Shown: positions 10,611 through 23,969, counted from the first letter of the stretch. The stretch: 64,000 nucleotides of DNA from Janibacter sp. Soil728 (GCF_001428305.1 NZ_LMRZ01000005.1:359393-423392), one strand, 5' to 3'. Notes: generated from the sequence alone by a model not told the origin. Numbers and translations are program-made.

Positions 10611-12851
10611 GTGAGCACGGACACCGGCACCTCCCCCAAGGCTCCCGCGAAGAAGGCAGCCAGCAGCGCTGCCCCCAAGGGCACCACCCGCACCGTCGCC
10701 TCGGCGAACCCCGGCGGCAAGGCAGGAACCTCCTCCCGGTCAGCGGACCTGCCGATGCCGGTCGCCAAGAAGACCGGCTGGAAGGACCTGGACGTCCGCG
10801 CGGTCGACACGGTCCGCCTGCTCGCCGCGGATGCGGTGCAGGAGTGCGGCAGCGGCCACCCGGGGACGGCGATGAGCCTCGCGCCCGCCGCGTACCTGCT
10901 CTACCAGCAGGTCATGACGCACGACCCCTCCGACCCCACCTGGCTGGGTCGAGACCGTTTCGTGCTGTCGATCGGGCACTCCTCGCTCACGCAGTACATC
11001 CAGCTCTTCCTCTCCGGCTACGGCCTCGAGCTGAGCGACCTCAAGGCGCTGCGCACCTGGGGCTCGTTGACTCCTGGCCACCCGGAGGTCCACCACACGC
11101 CCGGCGTCGAGATCACCACCGGTCCCCTCGGGTCCGGCATCGCCTCCGCCGTCGGCATGGCGATGGCCCAGCGTCGCCAGCGTGGGCTCTTCGACCCCGA
11201 GGCCAAGGCGGGGGCCTCCCCCTTCGACCACACGATCTGGTGCCTCGCCTCCGACGGTGACCTGCAGGAGGGCGTGTCCGCGGAGGGCAGCTCGCTCGCC
11301 GGCCACCAGGAGCTCGGCAACCTCAACGTCATCTACGACGCCAACCAGATCTCCATCGAGGACGACACCGATATCGCCTTCACCGAGGACGTGGGTGCGC
11401 GCTACCGGGCCTACGGCTGGGAGGTCATCGACGTCGACTGGCGCAAGACCGGTGACGGCAACGCCTATGTCGAGGACGTCGACGCGCTCTACGCGGCGAC
11501 CCAGCAGGCGAAGAAGAACACCAAGGCGCCCACCCTGATCGTCCTGCACACGATCATCGCGTGGCCGGCCCCCACCAAGCAGGACACCGGCGCCTCGCAC
11601 GGCTCAGCGCTCGGCGTGGACGAGGTCGCGGCGACCAAGGAGCTGCTCGGCTTCGACCCGAAGAAGGACTTCGCGGTCGAGAAGGCCGTCCTCGACCACA
11701 CCCGCGAGGTCAAGAAGCGCGGCAAGGCCGCCCACAAGGACTGGGACAAGAAGTTCACGACCTGGCGCAAGGCCAACCCGGAGCGTGCAGAGATGCTCGA
11801 CCGGATCGTCGCGGGCAAGCTCCCCGCCGGCCTCGACAAGGCGCTCCCGACCTTCGAGACCTCGGACAAGGGCCTGGCCACGCGCGCCGCGTCGGGCAAG
11901 GTCCTCACCGCCCTCGCCGACGTCATGCCCGAGCTGTGGGGCGGGTCCGCAGACCTCGCCGGCTCCAACAACACGACGATGGACGGCCAACCCTCCTTCA
12001 TCCCGAAGGGCAAGCAGACCAACACGTGGAAGGGCAACGAGTACGGCCGCACCCTCCACTTCGGGATCCGCGAGAACGGCATGGGCATGGCCATGAACGG
12101 CATCGCCCTCGAGGGACTGACCCGCGTGTACGGAGGCACCTTCCTCGTCTTCTCCGACTACATGCGCCCCGCAGTCCGCCTCGCGGCGCTGCAGCAGCTG
12201 CCCGTCACCTATGTGTGGACCCATGACTCGATCGGTCTCGGGGAGGACGGTCCGACCCACCAGCCGATCGAGCACCTCGCCGCGCTGCGTGCGATGCCCG
12301 GGCTCGACGTCGTGCGTCCGGCCGACGCCAACGAGGTCAGTGTCTGCTGGGGTCAGATCCTGAAGAACACCTCGACCGCGGCTCTCGCGCTCTCCCGTCA
12401 GGGCACCCCGACGATCGACCGGTCCGAGTTCGCCCCCGCGAAGGGAGCGGCCAAGGGCGCGTACGTCCTCGCCGAGTCGTCGACCGACGTCCCCGACGTC
12501 ATCCTCGTCGCCACCGGCACCGAGGTGGCCGTCGCCATGGAGGCACGGATCACCCTCGAGAAGGCCAAGATCGGCACCCGTGTGGTCTCGATGCCCTGCC
12601 GCGAGTGGTTCGACCAGCAGAGCAAGGCCTACAAGGACAAGGTCCTCCCGGCTGGCGTGCGGGCCCGCGTGTCCGTCGAGGCGGCCACCCCCTTCGGCTG
12701 GCGCGACATCATCGGTGACGCCGGAGAGAGCGTCGCCATCGACCACTTCGGCGCCTCGGCCGACGCCGGGACCCTCTACGAGAAGTTCGGCATCACGCCG
12801 GCCGCCGTCGTCAAGGCGGCCAAGGCCTCCATCAAGAATGCGAAGGGATGA
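10611..12851 (+). CDS. tkt: Transketolase
   Basis: A 746-residue thiamine diphosphate enzyme of the non-oxidative pentose phosphate pathway. Visible motifs are [10 protein letters not shown], the Mg/TPP-binding [10 protein letters not shown] followed by YDANQIS, and GIRENGMG with the catalytic region ETD-like [16 protein letters not shown]. The first ~55 residues are an Ala/Lys/Ser-rich extension ([14 protein letters not shown]) not part of the enzyme fold; the conserved body begins at [10 protein letters not shown]. The GTG at 10611 has an AAAGG site; an upstream in-frame ATG at 10557 has none. First gene of the six-gene operon tkt-tal-pgi-zwf-opcA-pgl. Confidence 0.96.
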   Translation: MSTDTGTSPKAPAKKAASSAAPKGTTRTVASANPGGKAGTSSRSADLPMPVAKKTGWKDLDVRAVDTVRLLAADAVQECGSGHPGTAMSLAPAAYLLYQQVMTHDPSDPTWLGRDRFVLSIGHSSLTQYIQLFLSGYGLELSDLKALRTWGSLTPGHPEVHHTPGVEITTGPLGSGIASAVGMAMAQRRQRGLFDPEAKAGASPFDHTIWCLASDGDLQEGVSAEGSSLAGHQELGNLNVIYDANQISIEDDTDIAFTEDVGARYRAYGWEVIDVDWRKTGDGNAYVEDVDALYAATQQAKKNTKAPTLIVLHTIIAWPAPTKQDTGASHGSALGVDEVAATKELLGFDPKKDFAVEKAVLDHTREVKKRGKAAHKDWDKKFTTWRKANPERAEMLDRIVAGKLPAGLDKALPTFETSDKGLATRAASGKVLTALADVMPELWGGSADLAGSNNTTMDGQPSFIPKGKQTNTWKGNEYGRTLHFGIRENGMGMAMNGIALEGLTRVYGGTFLVFSDYMRPAVRLAALQQLPVTYVWTHDSIGLGEDGPTHQPIEHLAALRAMPGLDVVRPADANEVSVCWGQILKNTSTAALALSRQGTPTIDRSEFAPAKGAAKGAYVLAESSTDVPDVILVATGTEVAVAMEARITLEKAKIGTRVVSMPCREWFDQQSKAYKDKVLPAGVRARVSVEAATPFGWRDIIGDAGESVAIDHFGASADAGTLYEKFGITPAAVVKAAKASIKNAKG

Positions 12852-12856
12852 TCGAC

Positions 12857-13987
12857 ATGGCACAGCTGCCCACCGCACCCCCACCCATCGCCGCGCTGCG
12901 CGAGGCCGGAGTCTCGGTCTGGCTCGACGACCTCAGCCGTGAGCGCCTGCGCTCCGGCAACCTGCAGGAGCTCATCGACACGAGCGGGATCGTCGGCGTG
13001 ACGACCAACCCGTCGATCTTCCAGGCCGCACTGGCCGACGGCGACGCCTACACCGAGCAGCTGACCCAGCTGGCCGGCGAGGGCAAGGGCGTCGACGAGG
13101 TCGTCTTCGCCCTGACCACTGACGACGTGCGCGAGGCGTGCGACCTCTTCGCCCCGATCTACGAGGCCACCGACGGGGTCGACGGCCGCGTCTCCATCGA
13201 GGTCGATCCGCGCCTGGCGCAGGACGCCGACCAGACCGCTGTCGTCGCCAAGCAGCTCTCCGAGACGGTCGACCGCCCGCAGGTCTACATCAAGATCCCC
13301 GCGACGCAGGCGGGTCTGCCCGCCATCACCGCGACGCTCGCCGAGGGCATCAGCGTCAACGTCACGCTGATCTTCAGCCTCGAGCGCTACCGCGCAGTGA
13401 TGAACGCCTTCGTCGAGGGCATCGAGCAGGCCCTGGCCGCCGGCAAGGACATCTCCACGATCCACTCGGTCGCGTCCTTCTTCGTCTCCCGCGTCGACAG
13501 CGAGGTCGACGGCCGGCTCGGCGAGATCGGCACGGAGGCCGCCAAGGCACTGCGCGGCAAGGCCGGCCTGGCCAACGCCCGGCTCGCCTACCAGGCCTAC
13601 GAAGAGGTCTTCGCCACGCCACGGTGGCAGCGCCTCGAGACCGAAGGGGGACGCCGCCAGCGTCCGTTGTGGGCCTCCACCGGCGTCAAGGACCCGGCCT
13701 ACCCGGACACCCTCTATGTCACCGAGCTGGCCGTCGACAACACGGTCAACACCATGCCCGAGAAGACGCTCGACGCGACCATCGACCACGGTGAGATCAC
13801 CGGGGACGCCGTGACCGGCACCTACGTGGAGTCGCAGCAGGTCCTCGACGCCCTGGAGGGCCTGGGCATCAGCTACACCGAGGTCACCGCCAAGCTCGAG
13901 AAGGAGGGCGTGGAGAAGTTCGAGAAGGCCTGGGCCGAGCTGCTCGGCGGGGTCGAGGCCGAGCTGTCCAAGGCGGCCTCGAAGTGA
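12857..13987 (+). CDS. tal: Transaldolase
   Basis: A 376-residue class I aldolase that transfers dihydroxyacetone between sugar phosphates. The Schiff-base lysine is in [11 protein letters not shown], and TTNPSIFQ and [15 protein letters not shown] are family signatures. Length matches actinobacterial Tal. The ATG at 12857 sits nine bases after an AAGGG site; an alternative ATG at 12848 overlaps the tkt stop and would add three residues but leaves no room for a ribosome site. Translationally coupled to tkt. Confidence 0.95.
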   Translation: MAQLPTAPPPIAALREAGVSVWLDDLSRERLRSGNLQELIDTSGIVGVTTNPSIFQAALADGDAYTEQLTQLAGEGKGVDEVVFALTTDDVREACDLFAPIYEATDGVDGRVSIEVDPRLAQDADQTAVVAKQLSETVDRPQVYIKIPATQAGLPAITATLAEGISVNVTLIFSLERYRAVMNAFVEGIEQALAAGKDISTIHSVASFFVSRVDSEVDGRLGEIGTEAAKALRGKAGLANARLAYQAYEEVFATPRWQRLETEGGRRQRPLWASTGVKDPAYPDTLYVTELAVDNTVNTMPEKTLDATIDHGEITGDAVTGTYVESQQVLDALEGLGISYTEVTAKLEKEGVEKFEKAWAELLGGVEAELSKAASK

Positions 13988-15600
13988 CCAGCCTGACGGT
14001 CGCCGCTGCAGGAGCCGCCGCGGACGCCGTCGCCGGCCACGTGCCCTCGCTCGTCGCTGACGCCGTCGCGAGCCGGATCTTCGCGCAGGACGCCACCCTG
14101 TGGGGTCCTGACGCGCAGGAAGAGGCCACCAAGCGCCTGTCGTGGGTCGGTCTGCCACGCACCTCCCGCCACCTCGTCGGTGAGGTCGCGGCCCTGCGCG
14201 AGCAGCTGCGCGAGCAGGGTGTCGACCGAGTCGTGCTGTGCGGCATGGGTGGATCCTCACTCGCCCCCGAGGTCATCTGTGCCACGGCAGGCGTCCCCCT
14301 CGTCGTCCTCGACTCGAGCCACCCTGACCAGGTACGCGCGGCCGCGGTGGACCTGGAGCGCACCGTCGTCGTCGTCTCCAGCAAGTCGGGCTCCACCGTC
14401 GAGACCGACAGCCAGCGGCGGATCTTCGAGCAGGCCTTCACGGACGCGGACATCGACCCCTCGCAGCGCATCGTCGTGGTCACCGACCCCGGCAGCCCCC
14501 TCGAGGAGGACGCTCGGTCCAAGGGCCAACGGGTCGTCAATGCCGACCCGGACGTGGGTGGCAGGTACTCGGCCCTCACCGCCTTCGGCCTCGTCCCCTC
14601 CGGTCTGGCCGGCGTGGACATCGAGGACCTTCTCGACGACGCCGAGTCGGTCGCCGACCTCCTCGCCGAGGATGACGAGGCCAACCCTGCCCTGCGTCTG
14701 GGTGCGGCCATGGGCGGGACCGATCCCCTACGAGACAAGATCTACCTCGTCGACCACGGGAGCGCCGCTCACGGCCTCGGTGACTGGGCCGAGCAGCTCA
14801 TCGCCGAGTCCACGGGCAAGCAGGGCAAGGGGCTGCTGCCCGTGGTCCTGCTCGCACCGGGTCACAGCACTCCCCCGGACGACGCGACGATCGTGCGGCT
14901 CGTGCCCGAGGACGGCGACGAGGCTGCCCCGGAGGCCGCCTCGACCGTCGATGTCGGTGGCTCCCTCGGAGCGCAGTTCCTCCTGTGGGAGACGGCGACG
15001 GCAGTTGCCGGCCGGCTCCTGGGGATCAACCCCTTCGACCAGCCCGATGTCGAGAGCGCCAAGCAGGCCGCACGTGACCTGATGTCCGGCGACGGCGAGA
15101 CCACCACCACCGCCGACGCGAGCGACGGACCGGTGACGATCGCCCACTACGGAGACGACTGGTTGGGTGGAGCGAGCACGCTCGAGGGCGCCGTCGAGGC
15201 GCTCCTGGGTCAGCTCGACCCCGAGCACGGGTACGTGGCCGTGATGGCCTACCTCGATCGGGAGGCGGACGCCCCCTTCGCCCAGGTCGCCGACGCGCTC
15301 GCGGAGCGCGTGCAGCGCCCCGTGACCTTCGGCTGGGGGCCTCGGTTCCTGCACTCCACGGGGCAGTACCACAAGGGTGGTCCGGCCACCGGCGTCTACA
15401 TCCAGGTCACCGACGTGCCTCAGCAGGACCTGCCGGTCCCCGGGCGTGACTTCACCCTCGGCGAGTTCATCACTGCGCAGTCGGCCGGCGACGCCCAGGT
15501 GCTCGCCGACCACGGTCGACCGGTGCTGGTCCTGCGCCTGAGCGACCACGATGCCGGTCTCGCCCGCGTCACCGAGGCCCTGCGCGGTGGGCAGGCATGA
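13984..15600 (+). CDS. pgi: Glucose-6-phosphate isomerase
   Basis: A 538-residue enzyme interconverting glucose 6-phosphate and fructose 6-phosphate. SIS-domain phosphate-binding segments are visible as [11 protein letters not shown] near residue 85 and [12 protein letters not shown] near residue 132, with [13 protein letters not shown] in the second domain. It belongs to the actinobacterial/archaeal-like branch found inside pentose phosphate operons rather than the E. coli Pgi form. The GTG start overlaps the tal stop (GTGA) and its own stop overlaps the zwf ATG. Confidence 0.93.
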   Translation: MTSLTVAAAGAAADAVAGHVPSLVADAVASRIFAQDATLWGPDAQEEATKRLSWVGLPRTSRHLVGEVAALREQLREQGVDRVVLCGMGGSSLAPEVICATAGVPLVVLDSSHPDQVRAAAVDLERTVVVVSSKSGSTVETDSQRRIFEQAFTDADIDPSQRIVVVTDPGSPLEEDARSKGQRVVNADPDVGGRYSALTAFGLVPSGLAGVDIEDLLDDAESVADLLAEDDEANPALRLGAAMGGTDPLRDKIYLVDHGSAAHGLGDWAEQLIAESTGKQGKGLLPVVLLAPGHSTPPDDATIVRLVPEDGDEAAPEAASTVDVGGSLGAQFLLWETATAVAGRLLGINPFDQPDVESAKQAARDLMSGDGETTTTADASDGPVTIAHYGDDWLGGASTLEGAVEALLGQLDPEHGYVAVMAYLDREADAPFAQVADALAERVQRPVTFGWGPRFLHSTGQYHKGGPATGVYIQVTDVPQQDLPVPGRDFTLGEFITAQSAGDAQVLADHGRPVLVLRLSDHDAGLARVTEALRGGQA

Positions 15601-17141
15601 GCCCGGCTCGCGTCACGGCCGAGTCCAACCCGCTGCGCGACCCCCGCGACAAGCGTCTGCCGCGCATCGCCGGCCCGTGCAGCCTCGTGCTCTTCGGTGT
15701 GACGGGTGACCTCGCCCGCAAGAAGCTCATGCCGGCCATCTACGACCTGGCCAACCGCGGCCTGCTGCCCCCCGGCTTCTCGCTCGTGGGATTCGCCCGC
15801 CGTGACTGGGCCGACCAGGACTTCGGCAAGGTCGTCTACGACGCGGTCCGAGCGCACTCCCGCACCCCCTTCCGCGAGGAGGTCTGGCGCAGCCTGTCCG
15901 AGGGCTTCCGATTCGTCCCGGGCACCTTCGACGACGACGACGCCTTCGACCTGCTCGCGCAGACCGTCCGGGAGCTCGACGAGCAGCGCGGTACCGGAGG
16001 CAACCACGCCTTCTACCTGTCGATCCCTCCGGGGTACTTCTCGACCGTCTGCCAGCAGCTGCAGCGGTCCGGCCTGGCCACCGGCACCGAGGACTCCTGG
16101 CGACGGGTGGTCATCGAGAAGCCCTTCGGGCACGACCTGGGCAGCGCACAGGAGCTCAACGCCATCGTCGAGGAGGTCTTCCCCCCGGACGCGATCTTCC
16201 GCATCGACCACTACCTCGGCAAGGAGACGGTCCAGAACCTCCTCGCGCTGCGGTTCGCCAACCAGATGTTCGAGCCGGTGTGGAACAGCCACTACGTGGA
16301 CCACGTCCAGATCACCATGGCCGAGGACATCGGCATCGGTGGCCGGGCGGGGTACTACGACGGCATCGGGGCAGCACGAGATGTCATCCAGAACCACCTC
16401 CTCCAGCTGCTCGCCCTCACCGCCATGGAGGAGCCGACGAGCTTCGCGGCCGGCTCCCTGCGCGCCGAGAAGGAAAAAGTGCTGGAGGCCGTCCGGGTCC
16501 CCGAGGACCTCGGTCGCGGCACCGTCCGCGGTCAGTACGCCGCGGGCTGGCAGGGCGGCGACAAGGTCATCGGCTACCTCGACGAGGACGGCGTGGCCGC
16601 TGACTCGACGACCGAGACCTATGCCGCCGTGCGTCTCGACATCGAGAATCGCCGCTGGGCCGGAGTGCCCTTCTACCTGCGCACCGGCAAACGGCTGGGT
16701 CGGCGGGTGACCGAGATCGCGGTCGTCTTCAAGAGGGCGCCGCACCTGCCCTTCGCCGACACCGAGACCGAGGAGCTGGGCCAGAACGCCGTCGTCATCC
16801 GGGTCCAGCCGGACGAAGGGGTGACCATGCGGTTCGGCGCGAAGGTCCCGGGCAACCAGATGGAGGTGCGGGACGTGACGATGGACTTCGGCTACGGGCG
16901 CGCCTTCACCGAGTCCAGCCCCGAGGCCTACGAGCGACTCATCCTCGACGTGCTGCTCGGTGACCCACCGCTCTTCCCGCGCCACGAGGAGGTCGAGCTC
17001 TCCTGGAAGATCCTCGACCCGATCGAGCGGCACTGGAGCAAGCAGAAGGGTCGCGTCGAGCAGTACGGCGCCGGCACGTGGGGCCCGCCCTCGGCCGACA
17101 CGATGATGCAGCGTGACGGACGAACCTGGAGGATGCCGTGA
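15597..17141 (+). CDS. zwf: Glucose-6-phosphate 1-dehydrogenase
   Basis: A 514-residue NADP-dependent enzyme catalysing the first oxidative step of the pentose phosphate pathway. The dinucleotide fold is FGVTGDLARKK near residue 33, the catalytic/substrate motif is RIDHYLGKETVQN, and EKPFGHD is the third family signature. ATGA overlap with pgi upstream and GTGA overlap with opcA downstream show tight coupling to its activator. Confidence 0.97.
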   Translation: MSPARVTAESNPLRDPRDKRLPRIAGPCSLVLFGVTGDLARKKLMPAIYDLANRGLLPPGFSLVGFARRDWADQDFGKVVYDAVRAHSRTPFREEVWRSLSEGFRFVPGTFDDDDAFDLLAQTVRELDEQRGTGGNHAFYLSIPPGYFSTVCQQLQRSGLATGTEDSWRRVVIEKPFGHDLGSAQELNAIVEEVFPPDAIFRIDHYLGKETVQNLLALRFANQMFEPVWNSHYVDHVQITMAEDIGIGGRAGYYDGIGAARDVIQNHLLQLLALTAMEEPTSFAAGSLRAEKEKVLEAVRVPEDLGRGTVRGQYAAGWQGGDKVIGYLDEDGVAADSTTETYAAVRLDIENRRWAGVPFYLRTGKRLGRRVTEIAVVFKRAPHLPFADTETEELGQNAVVIRVQPDEGVTMRFGAKVPGNQMEVRDVTMDFGYGRAFTESSPEAYERLILDVLLGDPPLFPRHEEVELSWKILDPIERHWSKQKGRVEQYGAGTWGPPSADTMMQRDGRTWRMP

Positions 17142-18262
17142 TCGTCGATCTGCCCAACGCCAGCACCTCCGCCGTCAGCCAGCGGCTGATCGAGATCCGC
17201 GGGGACGTCGGGGCCATGGCCCTCAGCCGCGTGCTCACCCTCGTGGTCGTGGTGCCCGAGGACGACGCCGAGGACGCGCTGGCCGTCGCCAACTCGGCAA
17301 GCCACCAGCACCCGGCGCGGATCATCTGCGTGATCATCGCCAACCCGCGCGGCAAGGCTCGCCTCGATGCCCAGATCCGGGTCGGGGGCGATGCCGGGGC
17401 CTCCGAGGTGGTCGTCCTGCGTCTCTACGGTGAGCTGACCCGGCATGCCCGCAGCGTCGTCACGCCACTCGTGCTGCCGGACTCACCGGTCGTCGCCTGG
17501 TGGCCCACCGACGCACCCAAGGACCCTGCAGCCGACCCCGTGGGGGCCATGGCGCAGCGACGGATCACCGACTGCGCTGCGGCCGAGGGCATCTCGTCGA
17601 CCCTCAAGCGGTTGGCACGCACCTACGCACCGGGCGACACCGATCTCGCGTGGAGCCGGATCACGCTGTGGCGCGGGCTGCTCGCGACGACGCTGGACCA
17701 GGCTCCCTTCGACCAGGTCACCGCTGCGACTGTCGTCGGCGGCGAGGACTCCCCCTCGGCCGACCTGCTGGCCGGGTGGCTCCAGCACCGTCTGCGTTGC
17801 CCGGTCTCCCTCGTGCGCTCACGCACCGGGTCCGGGCTGGTCAGCGTGCGACTCGAGCGAGCCTCCGGTCCGATCGACCTCGTGCGCCCGCTCTCTGACG
17901 ACACCGCAACCCTCGACCAGGCCGGCCAGCCGCGTCGAGCCATCGCCTTGGCACCGCGCTCCGATGCCGAGTGCCTGGCCGACGAGCTGCGCCGTCTGGA
18001 CCCCGACGAGGTCTACGAGGACGCCCTCACCCGCGGTCTGCCCAAGGTCACCCGGCGACGGATGACGATGACCGATGCGGTCGAGGACGGGCTCGTCCCC
18101 TCCCCGAGCGACGCCCGACGGGTGACGGAGGAGCTCGCGGACAGCTCCAAGAAGGCTCTGCGCAGCGCCATGGTCGAGGCCGCGCCAGAGCAGGCACACT
18201 CTGACACCGAGGCGGTCAAGTCCGCTGTCCTCGACCGCCTCGACTCGGCGGACCCGGCATGA
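17138..18262 (+). CDS. opcA: Glucose-6-phosphate dehydrogenase assembly protein OpcA
   Basis: A 374-residue OpcA, the protein needed for assembly and full activity of G6PDH in actinobacteria and cyanobacteria. Family features seen are the N-terminal ASTSAVSQRLIEIRGDVG, ARIICVIIANPRGK and the SPVVAWWPTDAP segment. It sits directly after zwf with a four-base overlap, the usual arrangement. No enzymatic residues are expected. Confidence 0.95.
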   Translation: MIVDLPNASTSAVSQRLIEIRGDVGAMALSRVLTLVVVVPEDDAEDALAVANSASHQHPARIICVIIANPRGKARLDAQIRVGGDAGASEVVVLRLYGELTRHARSVVTPLVLPDSPVVAWWPTDAPKDPAADPVGAMAQRRITDCAAAEGISSTLKRLARTYAPGDTDLAWSRITLWRGLLATTLDQAPFDQVTAATVVGGEDSPSADLLAGWLQHRLRCPVSLVRSRTGSGLVSVRLERASGPIDLVRPLSDDTATLDQAGQPRRAIALAPRSDAECLADELRRLDPDEVYEDALTRGLPKVTRRRMTMTDAVEDGLVPSPSDARRVTEELADSSKKALRSAMVEAAPEQAHSDTEAVKSAVLDRLDSADPA

Positions 18263-18993
18263 GCGGTGCGGCACCGCTCGTGCTGCGCCACCCGGACACG
18301 ACGAGCGTGGCCGCCATGGCGGGTGGGCGGCTGCTGGCTGCCGTCCAGGACGCGGTCGTGGAGCGGGGCATCGCCCACGTGGCCCTGACCGGTGGGTCGA
18401 TGGGGTCGGCCCTGGTCTCCGCCTTGGCCCAGCACCCTCAGCGACAGATCGTGGACTGGTCCCGCGTGCACGTCTGGTGGGGCGACGAGCGCTACCTGCC
18501 GGCTGGTGACGGCGACCGCAATGACACCCAGAACGACCGTGCCGGCCTGTCGTCGCTGGGTCTGCTGCCGGAGCACGTGCACCGGGTCGCCGGCCCGGAC
18601 ACCTCGGCGTCGGCGGAGGAATCAGCCGCTGCCTACGAGCAGGCACTGCGCGAGCACGGGGCCGGGCTGTGGGACATCGTCCTGCTCGGCGTGGGTCCCG
18701 ACGGTCACGTCGCCTCGCTCTTCCCCGGGCACCCTGCACAGTTGACCGCCGACGTCCTCGCAGTGGCGGTGCACGACGCCCCCAAGCCTCCGCCCGTGCG
18801 GGTCACGATCACGATCGAGTGCCTGTCCAACTCTCGCGAGGTGTGGTTCGTCGTGGCCGGCCAGGACAAGGCCGAGGCTGTGGCCGCAGGGGTCGGCGGG
18901 GCCGCTGCCGCGCAGAGCAGCGCAGCGCAGGTCCGTGGACTCGAGCGCACCCTCTGGCTGGTCGACGAGGCCGCCGCGTCCCGCCTGGCCTGA
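18259..18993 (+). CDS. pgl: 6-phosphogluconolactonase (DevB type)
   Basis: A 244-residue hydrolase converting 6-phosphogluconolactone to 6-phosphogluconate. The DevB/NagB fold motifs are ALTGGSMGSAL, VHVWWGDERYLP and LLGVGPDGHVASLFPG, which contains the catalytic histidine. It is the last gene of the operon, overlaps opcA by four bases, and its stop is followed at once by a strong hairpin. The next enzyme, 6-phosphogluconate dehydrogenase, is not in the window. Confidence 0.95.
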   Translation: MSGAAPLVLRHPDTTSVAAMAGGRLLAAVQDAVVERGIAHVALTGGSMGSALVSALAQHPQRQIVDWSRVHVWWGDERYLPAGDGDRNDTQNDRAGLSSLGLLPEHVHRVAGPDTSASAEESAAAYEQALREHGAGLWDIVLLGVGPDGHVASLFPGHPAQLTADVLAVAVHDAPKPPPVRVTITIECLSNSREVWFVVAGQDKAEAVAAGVGGAAAAQSSAAQVRGLERTLWLVDEAAASRLA

Positions 18994-19046
18994 GCACGGC
19001 CGAAGGGCGGCACCTCCTCGCGGAGGTGCCGCCCTTCGGCCGTGCT
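18993..19046. terminator. Perfect 25-bp terminator hairpin between pgl and rbpA
   Basis: Arms 18993-19017 and 19022-19046 are perfectly complementary around a TCGC loop. The hairpin starts on the last base of the pgl stop codon and ends 12 bases before the rbpA stop, so it serves convergent genes from both sides. Confidence 0.85.
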
Positions 19047-19058
19047 GTGGTCAGTCGA

Positions 19059-19409
19059 TCACTGGATCAGGCCACGGTCACGCAGCTCGCCCAGACGCTC
19101 CTCGAGGATGGCTTCACCCTCGGTGTCGGAGCGACGCTCCTTGACGTAGGCGAGGTGGGTCTTGTAGACCTCTGCGGTCGGAGCGGCCGGCGGGTTGTCC
19201 TTGTCCTGCCCTGCGGGCAGGCCGCAGCGCTGGCAGCGCCACTGCTCGGGGATCTCGACGCTGTCGTCAACCGAGAAGGACGGCGTGACCTCGTGGCCGT
19301 TGGCGCACCAGTACGTCACGAAGGCTCGCGGGGCTGCGTCGCCACGCTCGGCCTCGCCCATGGGTCCGGCGCCGATTCGGCTACCGCGGATCGCGCTGCC
19401 ACCTGCCAT
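19059..19409 (-). CDS. rbpA: RNA polymerase-binding protein RbpA
   Basis: A 116-residue actinobacterial transcription factor that binds sigma and stabilises open complexes. The N-terminal tail (SAIRGSRIGAGPMGE) and the core zinc site, with cysteines in YWCANGHE and WRCQRCGLP, are clear, as is the C-terminal sigma-interaction helix ERRSDTEGEAILEERL. The ATG at 19409 has an AGGAG site five bases upstream. It follows secG by 27 bases. Confidence 0.96.
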   Translation of the reverse strand: MAGGSAIRGSRIGAGPMGEAERGDAAPRAFVTYWCANGHEVTPSFSVDDSVEIPEQWRCQRCGLPAGQDKDNPPAAPTAEVYKTHLAYVKERRSDTEGEAILEERLGELRDRGLIQ

Positions 19410-19436
19410 ACGAGCTCCTGGTGTGTGAGTGACGCG

Positions 19437-19682
19437 TCAGGCGTCGAAGCGGTCGACGAGGCCGATGCCGACGATGGCCGTGAACCAGATCAGCCCAATG
19501 ACCACGGTGAACCTCGAGAGGTTGCGCTCGGCGACGGAGGAACTGCCCAGGGACGCGGACATGCCGCCACCGAACATGTCGGACATGCCACCGCCCTTCC
19601 CCTTGTGCATGAGAACGAGCAGAGTGAGGATCAAGCCGGTGATCACGAGGATCACCTGCAGTCCGATGCGGACGGCGTTCAC
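19437..19682 (-). CDS. secG: Preprotein translocase subunit SecG
   Basis: An 81-residue membrane protein, a helper subunit of the SecYEG channel. Two membrane helices (about residues 5-25 and 57-76) flank the family's glycine-rich loop KGKGGGMSDMFGGG. The GTG at 19682 begins the first helix. Location downstream of tpiA is conserved across actinobacteria. Confidence 0.93.
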   Translation of the reverse strand: MNAVRIGLQVILVITGLILTLLVLMHKGKGGGMSDMFGGGMSASLGSSSVAERNLSRFTVVIGLIWFTAIVGIGLVDRFDA

Positions 19683-19776
19683 GCGATCAGGTCCTTGTCG
19701 GTCGGAACATTCGGGTGTGGTGCCATCGTGATGATGGCGCCCGCGTCAGGATACCTCGCGGGCCGGCACATGGACC
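19683..19776 (-). promoter_or_regulatory. Spacer tpiA-secG with hairpin and possible secG promoter
   Basis: On the transcribed strand a TATCCT -10 candidate precedes a hairpin GGCGCCATC/GATGGCACC (one G-U pair). The hairpin may reduce read-through from tpiA and the box may provide separate expression of secG-rbpA. Both roles are inference. Confidence 0.35.
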
Positions 19777-20571
19777 TCAGGTGGTCAGGTGCTGCTGATA
19801 TCGGCAGATCGCGGCGAACTCCTCGGGCTGCAGCGAGGCTCCACCGACCAGCGCCCCGTCGACATCGGCACCGGCCATGATCGAGGCGACATTGCCCGAC
19901 TTCACCGAGCCGCCGTAGAGGACCCGCACCGCGTCAGCAGTCTCTGACGAGTACAGCTGTGCCAGCTTGCCGCGGATCGCCGCACACACCTCCTGCGCGT
20001 CCTCGGGTGTCGCGACCTCGCCGGTGCCGATGGCCCACACGGGTTCGTAGGCGACGACGACGGTCTGTGCCTGCTCCGGGGTGACGCCCGCGAGGCTCCC
20101 CTCGACCTGCGCCAGGACGTGCGCGACGTGCTCGCCCGCCTGTCGCACCTCGAGGCCCTCGCCCACGCAGACGATCGGCACGAGCCCGTGACGGAAGGCC
20201 GCGACGGCCTTGCCTGCGACGAGCTCGTCGTCCTCGCCGTGCCCGTCACGACGCTCGCTGTGACCGACCACGACGTAGCTGCAGCCGAGCTTGGCGAGGA
20301 AGGCTCCCGAGATGTCGCCGGTGTAGGCGCCCTCGTCGTGGGGACTGAGGTCCTGGGCGCCATAACGCAGCGCGAGCCGGTCGCCCTCGACGAGCGTCTG
20401 GACCGAGCGCAGGTCGGTGAAGGGAGGGATCACGACGACCTCGACGCTGGCCACGTCGTGCTTGGCGTCGCGCAGCGTCCAGTCGAGCTTTTGTACCAGG
20501 TGGGTGCCCTGGCGGTGGTCGAGGTTCATCTTCCAGTTGCCCGCCATGAGCGGGGTGCGTGCCCGGGCCAT
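19777..20571 (-). CDS. tpiA: Triosephosphate isomerase
   Basis: A 264-residue TIM-barrel enzyme. Catalytic residues are visible: Lys in AGNWKMN near residue 12, His in VVGHSERR and Glu in [12 protein letters not shown]; the phosphate loop is [10 protein letters not shown]. The ATG at 20571 has a perfect AGGAGG site and lies one base after the pgk stop. The longer open frame upstream is pgk shadow. Confidence 0.97.
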   Translation of the reverse strand: MARARTPLMAGNWKMNLDHRQGTHLVQKLDWTLRDAKHDVASVEVVVIPPFTDLRSVQTLVEGDRLALRYGAQDLSPHDEGAYTGDISGAFLAKLGCSYVVVGHSERRDGHGEDDELVAGKAVAAFRHGLVPIVCVGEGLEVRQAGEHVAHVLAQVEGSLAGVTPEQAQTVVVAYEPVWAIGTGEVATPEDAQEVCAAIRGKLAQLYSSETADAVRVLYGGSVKSGNVASIMAGADVDGALVGGASLQPEEFAAICRYQQHLTT

Positions 20572-20572
20572 G

Positions 20573-21781
20573 TCAGCCCTCCTCACCATCGAAGACGGAC
20601 AGTCCCGGCAGTTCCTTGCCCTCGAGGTACTCGAGGCTGGCGCCTCCACCGGTGCTGATGTGGCCGAAGTCGCTGTCGGCGAAGCCGAGCTGGCGCACGG
20701 CGGCAGCCGAGTCACCACCACCGACCACGGTGAGGGCTCCCCCCTTCGTCACCTCGACGAGCGCGCGGGCCACGGTCTCGGTGCCGGCCGCGTACGGAGC
20801 CATCTCGAAGGCCCCCATCGGTCCGTTCCAGAAGACGGTCCGGCAGTCGGCGAGCTTGTCGGCGAAGTGCTTGGCCGAGTCGGGGCCGATGTCCAGGCCC
20901 ATCCGGTCGGCCGGGATCGCATCGGCGGCGACGACCTCGTGGTCGGCGTCCGCGGAGAAGTCCGTGGCGGCCACGACGTCAGTCGGGAGGACGATCTCGA
21001 CGCCGTCGCGCTCGGCTCGCTCGAGGTACTCGGTCACGACGCCGAGCTGGTCCTCCTCGAGGAGGCTCCTGCCGACCTCGTGCCCCTGGGCCTTGAGGAA
21101 GGTGAAGACCATCCCCCCACCGATGAGGAGCCGGTCGGCCGTGCCGAGCAGGTTGTCGATGACACCGAGCTTGTCGCTGACCTTGGCGCCACCGAGGACG
21201 ACGGCGTAGGGACGCTCCGGGTCGTTGGTCAGACGCTGCAGGACATCGACCTCGGTCTGCACCAGCCCGCCCATCGCGGCAGGCAGCCGGGTGGCGATGT
21301 CGTAGACGGATGCCTGCGCACGATGCACGACGCCGAAGCCGTCGGACACGTAGGCGTCCGCGAGCTGTGCCAGCTGGTCGGCGAACGCGCCCCGCTCGGC
21401 CGCGTCCTTGCTCGTCTCGCCCGGGTTGAAGCGAAGGTTCTCCAGCAGGGCCACCTGGCCGTCCTGCAGTCCCTCGACAGTGGACCGTGCCGAGTCACCG
21501 ACCGTGTCGTCGGCGAAGGCCACGTCGGCGCCGATCAGCTCGCCGAGACGGACCGCGACCGGCGCCAGGGAGAACTGCGGGTCCGGCGCCCCCTTGGGTC
21601 GCCCGAGGTGGGCGCACACGACCACCCGCGCACCCGCTCCGGACAGCTGCGTGATCGTGGGCAGCGAAGCCCGGATCCGGCCGTCGTCAGTGATGCTCTG
21701 GCCGTCCAGCGGGACGTTGAGGTCGGAGCGGACGAGGACGCGCTTGCCGCGCAGGTCGCCGAGCTCAGCGAGGGTCTTCAC
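20573..21781 (-). CDS. pgk: Phosphoglycerate kinase
   Basis: A 402-residue two-domain glycolytic kinase making ATP from 1,3-bisphosphoglycerate. The N-domain signature is [12 protein letters not shown], with AHLGRPKG and ENLRFNPGE, and the C-domain nucleotide loop is [15 protein letters not shown] start at 21781. Gene order gap-pgk-tpiA is standard and all three genes share the strand with short gaps. Confidence 0.97.
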   Translation of the reverse strand: MKTLAELGDLRGKRVLVRSDLNVPLDGQSITDDGRIRASLPTITQLSGAGARVVVCAHLGRPKGAPDPQFSLAPVAVRLGELIGADVAFADDTVGDSARSTVEGLQDGQVALLENLRFNPGETSKDAAERGAFADQLAQLADAYVSDGFGVVHRAQASVYDIATRLPAAMGGLVQTEVDVLQRLTNDPERPYAVVLGGAKVSDKLGVIDNLLGTADRLLIGGGMVFTFLKAQGHEVGRSLLEEDQLGVVTEYLERAERDGVEIVLPTDVVAATDFSADADHEVVAADAIPADRMGLDIGPDSAKHFADKLADCRTVFWNGPMGAFEMAPYAAGTETVARALVEVTKGGALTVVGGGDSAAAVRQLGFADSDFGHISTGGGASLEYLEGKELPGLSVFDGEEG

Positions 21782-21817
21782 GAGGTGAGGTGCCTTTCGG
21801 GTGGTGCGTGCGGTGGT

Positions 21818-23912
<2,095 letters not shown>

Positions 23913-23969
23913 CGGTGGGTTCCTTCCACGTCGTCTGCTGTTCCCGTCATCGCTGCTGCGTCGCCGGGT

